From Lysinibacter sp. HNR (GTDB lineage Bacteria; Actinomycetota; Actinomycetes; Actinomycetales; Microbacteriaceae), in assembly GCF_029760935.1 (NCBI RefSeq), contig NZ_CP121684.1:2480001-2544000 (forward strand): a DNA stretch of 64,000 nt, given 5' to 3'. A program made the translations under genes and the position numbers. The notes under the pieces are model-generated. The model was given only the letters and a program-made list of their open reading frames with translations, made no database searches and was not told where the DNA came from. Of the stretch, positions 63,373-64,000 are shown in pieces. Position 1 is the stretch's first letter; the number at the start of each line of letters is the position of its first letter.

Positions 63373-63707
63373 TCTATTGTCCTCCCTCTGATCGAAAAGA
63401 ATTTTGCACCGGTCTCGTGCTCGCGGGCCTCAGCCAAGTCGTTTGAGACTGTGTTTTCTTGCACCACCCAAAAATCAAAGTCCACCCTGTCCATTTGTCG
63501 TGGGATTTCCAAGAGAATCTCGCCTCCCGACAAAAACACTCTCACCGTGCCCGAAAAAGGCGAAAAACCTCAAGGAGGTTCGCGTTGTTGTCGGAACAAG
63601 TCCAGCCCGTTGGCGGACAGCCCGCGTCTATCAGCAACAACATTGGAAAATGAAACTGAATCAACAGTGAGCATCTTCAATGGTTTAATCTTTGAGGCGG
63701 GTTGCAT
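63369..63707 (-). pseudogene. 112-codon frame interrupted by one UGA, coupled to the flavoprotein gene
   Basis: ATG 63707 (GGAG four bases upstream) opens a frame: MQPASKIKPLKMLTV, then LSANGLDLFRQQREPP, then TGA at 63572-63570. The same frame continues without further stops through LSGGEILLEIPRQMDRVDF and FFSIRGRTIE to a TGA that overlaps the flavoprotein GTG. The downstream part alone could start at GTG 63545 (58 residues). Options: a nonsense mutation (CGA to TGA), two coupled small proteins, or read-through. No Cys is present, and I see no convincing SECIS hairpin after the UGA. Family unknown. Confidence 0.5.
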
Positions 63708-63911
63708 CTGACTCCAACTTGTCAAATCACTCCATCGGGCATCACGTTTTCTAGAGTCTGTTCAGATTACGTCCGCTCGAACGGTTCAGTTGATTGCTAC
63801 TGCGCGACGGCCAGCATTTTCAATCATGTAAAGCGGCAATCGACACATATTTAGCTTAGCTTAAGATTATATTGCCTTAGTTTTCATATTCTAAATAAAG
63901 AGTTAATTTAG

Positions 63912-63955
63912 AAAAAAGGCCACCCGGCAAGATTTCTCAGTATCTTGCCGGGGCC
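63912..63955 (-). terminator. Intrinsic terminator of the tRNA gene
   Basis: Read on the minus strand, CCCGGCAAGAT pairs with ATCTTGCCGGG (8-base loop), extended by GGCC/GGCC outside, and is followed by six T. It directly follows the tRNA 3' end. The stretch 63708-63911 is otherwise AT-rich and shows no gene; it should hold the promoter of the flavoprotein unit. Confidence 0.9.
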
Positions 63956-63961
63956 ATCCAT

Positions 63962-64000
63962 GGGAGCCGCCTGCGGGAATCGAACCCGCGACCTTTTCAT
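63962..64000 (-). tRNA. 3' part of a tRNA gene, probably tRNA-Thr(CGU)
   Basis: Read on the minus strand: ATGAAAAGGTC, T-arm GCGGG-TTCGATT-CCCGC, then acceptor strand AGGCGGC. The window ends just before the anticodon, so identity rests on memory: the AATGAAAAGGTC run and an AGGCGGC acceptor match actinobacterial tRNA-Thr(CGU). That it is a tRNA is certain; its identity is moderate. Confidence 0.75.

Noticed and set aside
63570-63572. UGA as a selenocysteine codon
   Set aside because: No Cys-type redox context in the frame and no clear SECIS hairpin downstream; a nonsense mutation or two small genes is simpler.
63585-63653. 22-codon plus-strand frame with AAGGAGG upstream of TTG
   Set aside because: Too short, antisense to the coupled frame, and the ribosome-site match is likely chance.
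1-64000. CRISPR arrays, insertion sequences, prophage or rRNA genes
   Set aside because: I saw no regularly spaced direct repeats, transposase or integrase motifs, or rRNA sequence in the window.

Overview
The window looks like chromosome of a Gram-positive actinobacterium. Gene content and order (nucleoside ABC operon with cdd/deoA/add, manC, sdhCDAB, yihY, xth, trpS; polyprenyl-phosphomannose synthase next to a GT39 enzyme; LCP and FtsW-type genes) resemble order Micrococcales, most likely Microbacteriaceae. The family assignment is an inference from gene content, with no marker gene to confirm it. Base composition is moderately GC-rich, with conspicuous AT-rich islands at about 0.3-0.6, 3.5-4.0 and 11.4-12.1 kb that carry small secreted proteins.

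Layout. 0-5 kb: an accessory island on both sides of cstA-ybdD. It holds a truncated secreted Vap-like protein gene, a decayed duplicate of its 5' end, and a secreted S1 serine protease. 5-11.2 kb: a minus-strand operon led by an XRE-cupin regulator and encoding a PotABCD-type ABC importer and a DAO-family oxidase. 11.6 kb: an intact Vap-like secreted protein. 12-24.8 kb: nucleoside salvage (add, two AraC-type regulators, deoA, cdd, a four-component BMP-type importer with two tandem lipoproteins) plus manC. 25-31.8 kb: sdhCDAB, yihY, exonuclease III and trpS on the plus strand. 31.9-37.2 kb: glycerol uptake and catabolism (glpD-glpF-glpK) with a divergent SorC-type regulator. 38.9-42.7 kb: an FMN riboswitch and the full ribDE-BA-H operon. 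42.8-48.6 kb: MHS transporter, ABC exporter, GT39 mannosyltransferase-like protein and polyprenyl-P-mannose synthase. 48.6-49.6 kb: no standard gene, but two paralogous small secreted-peptide reading frames and a hexanucleotide microsatellite. 49.6-56.7 kb: OsmC, nicotinamidase, Gfo/Idh/MocA oxidoreductase, phytoene-desaturase-like flavoprotein, a secreted orphan, LCP ligase and an FtsW-like SEDS protein. 56.7-61.9 kb: an Azt-type zinc importer with two AztD-like lipoproteins and a perfect Zur-like palindrome. 61.9-63.7 kb: a flavoprotein coupled to an upstream frame interrupted by one UGA. The window ends inside a tRNA gene on the minus strand, probably tRNA-Thr(CGU), followed by a clear terminator.

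The most unusual signals are: (1) the Vap-like family with a shared upstream element at three loci and one decayed copy; (2) the tandem small secreted-peptide genes with a poly-T frameshift and a (GGGGAA)n tract upstream; (3) the in-frame UGA in a frame coupled to a flavoprotein; (4) two AztD paralogues that each keep a different His motif.
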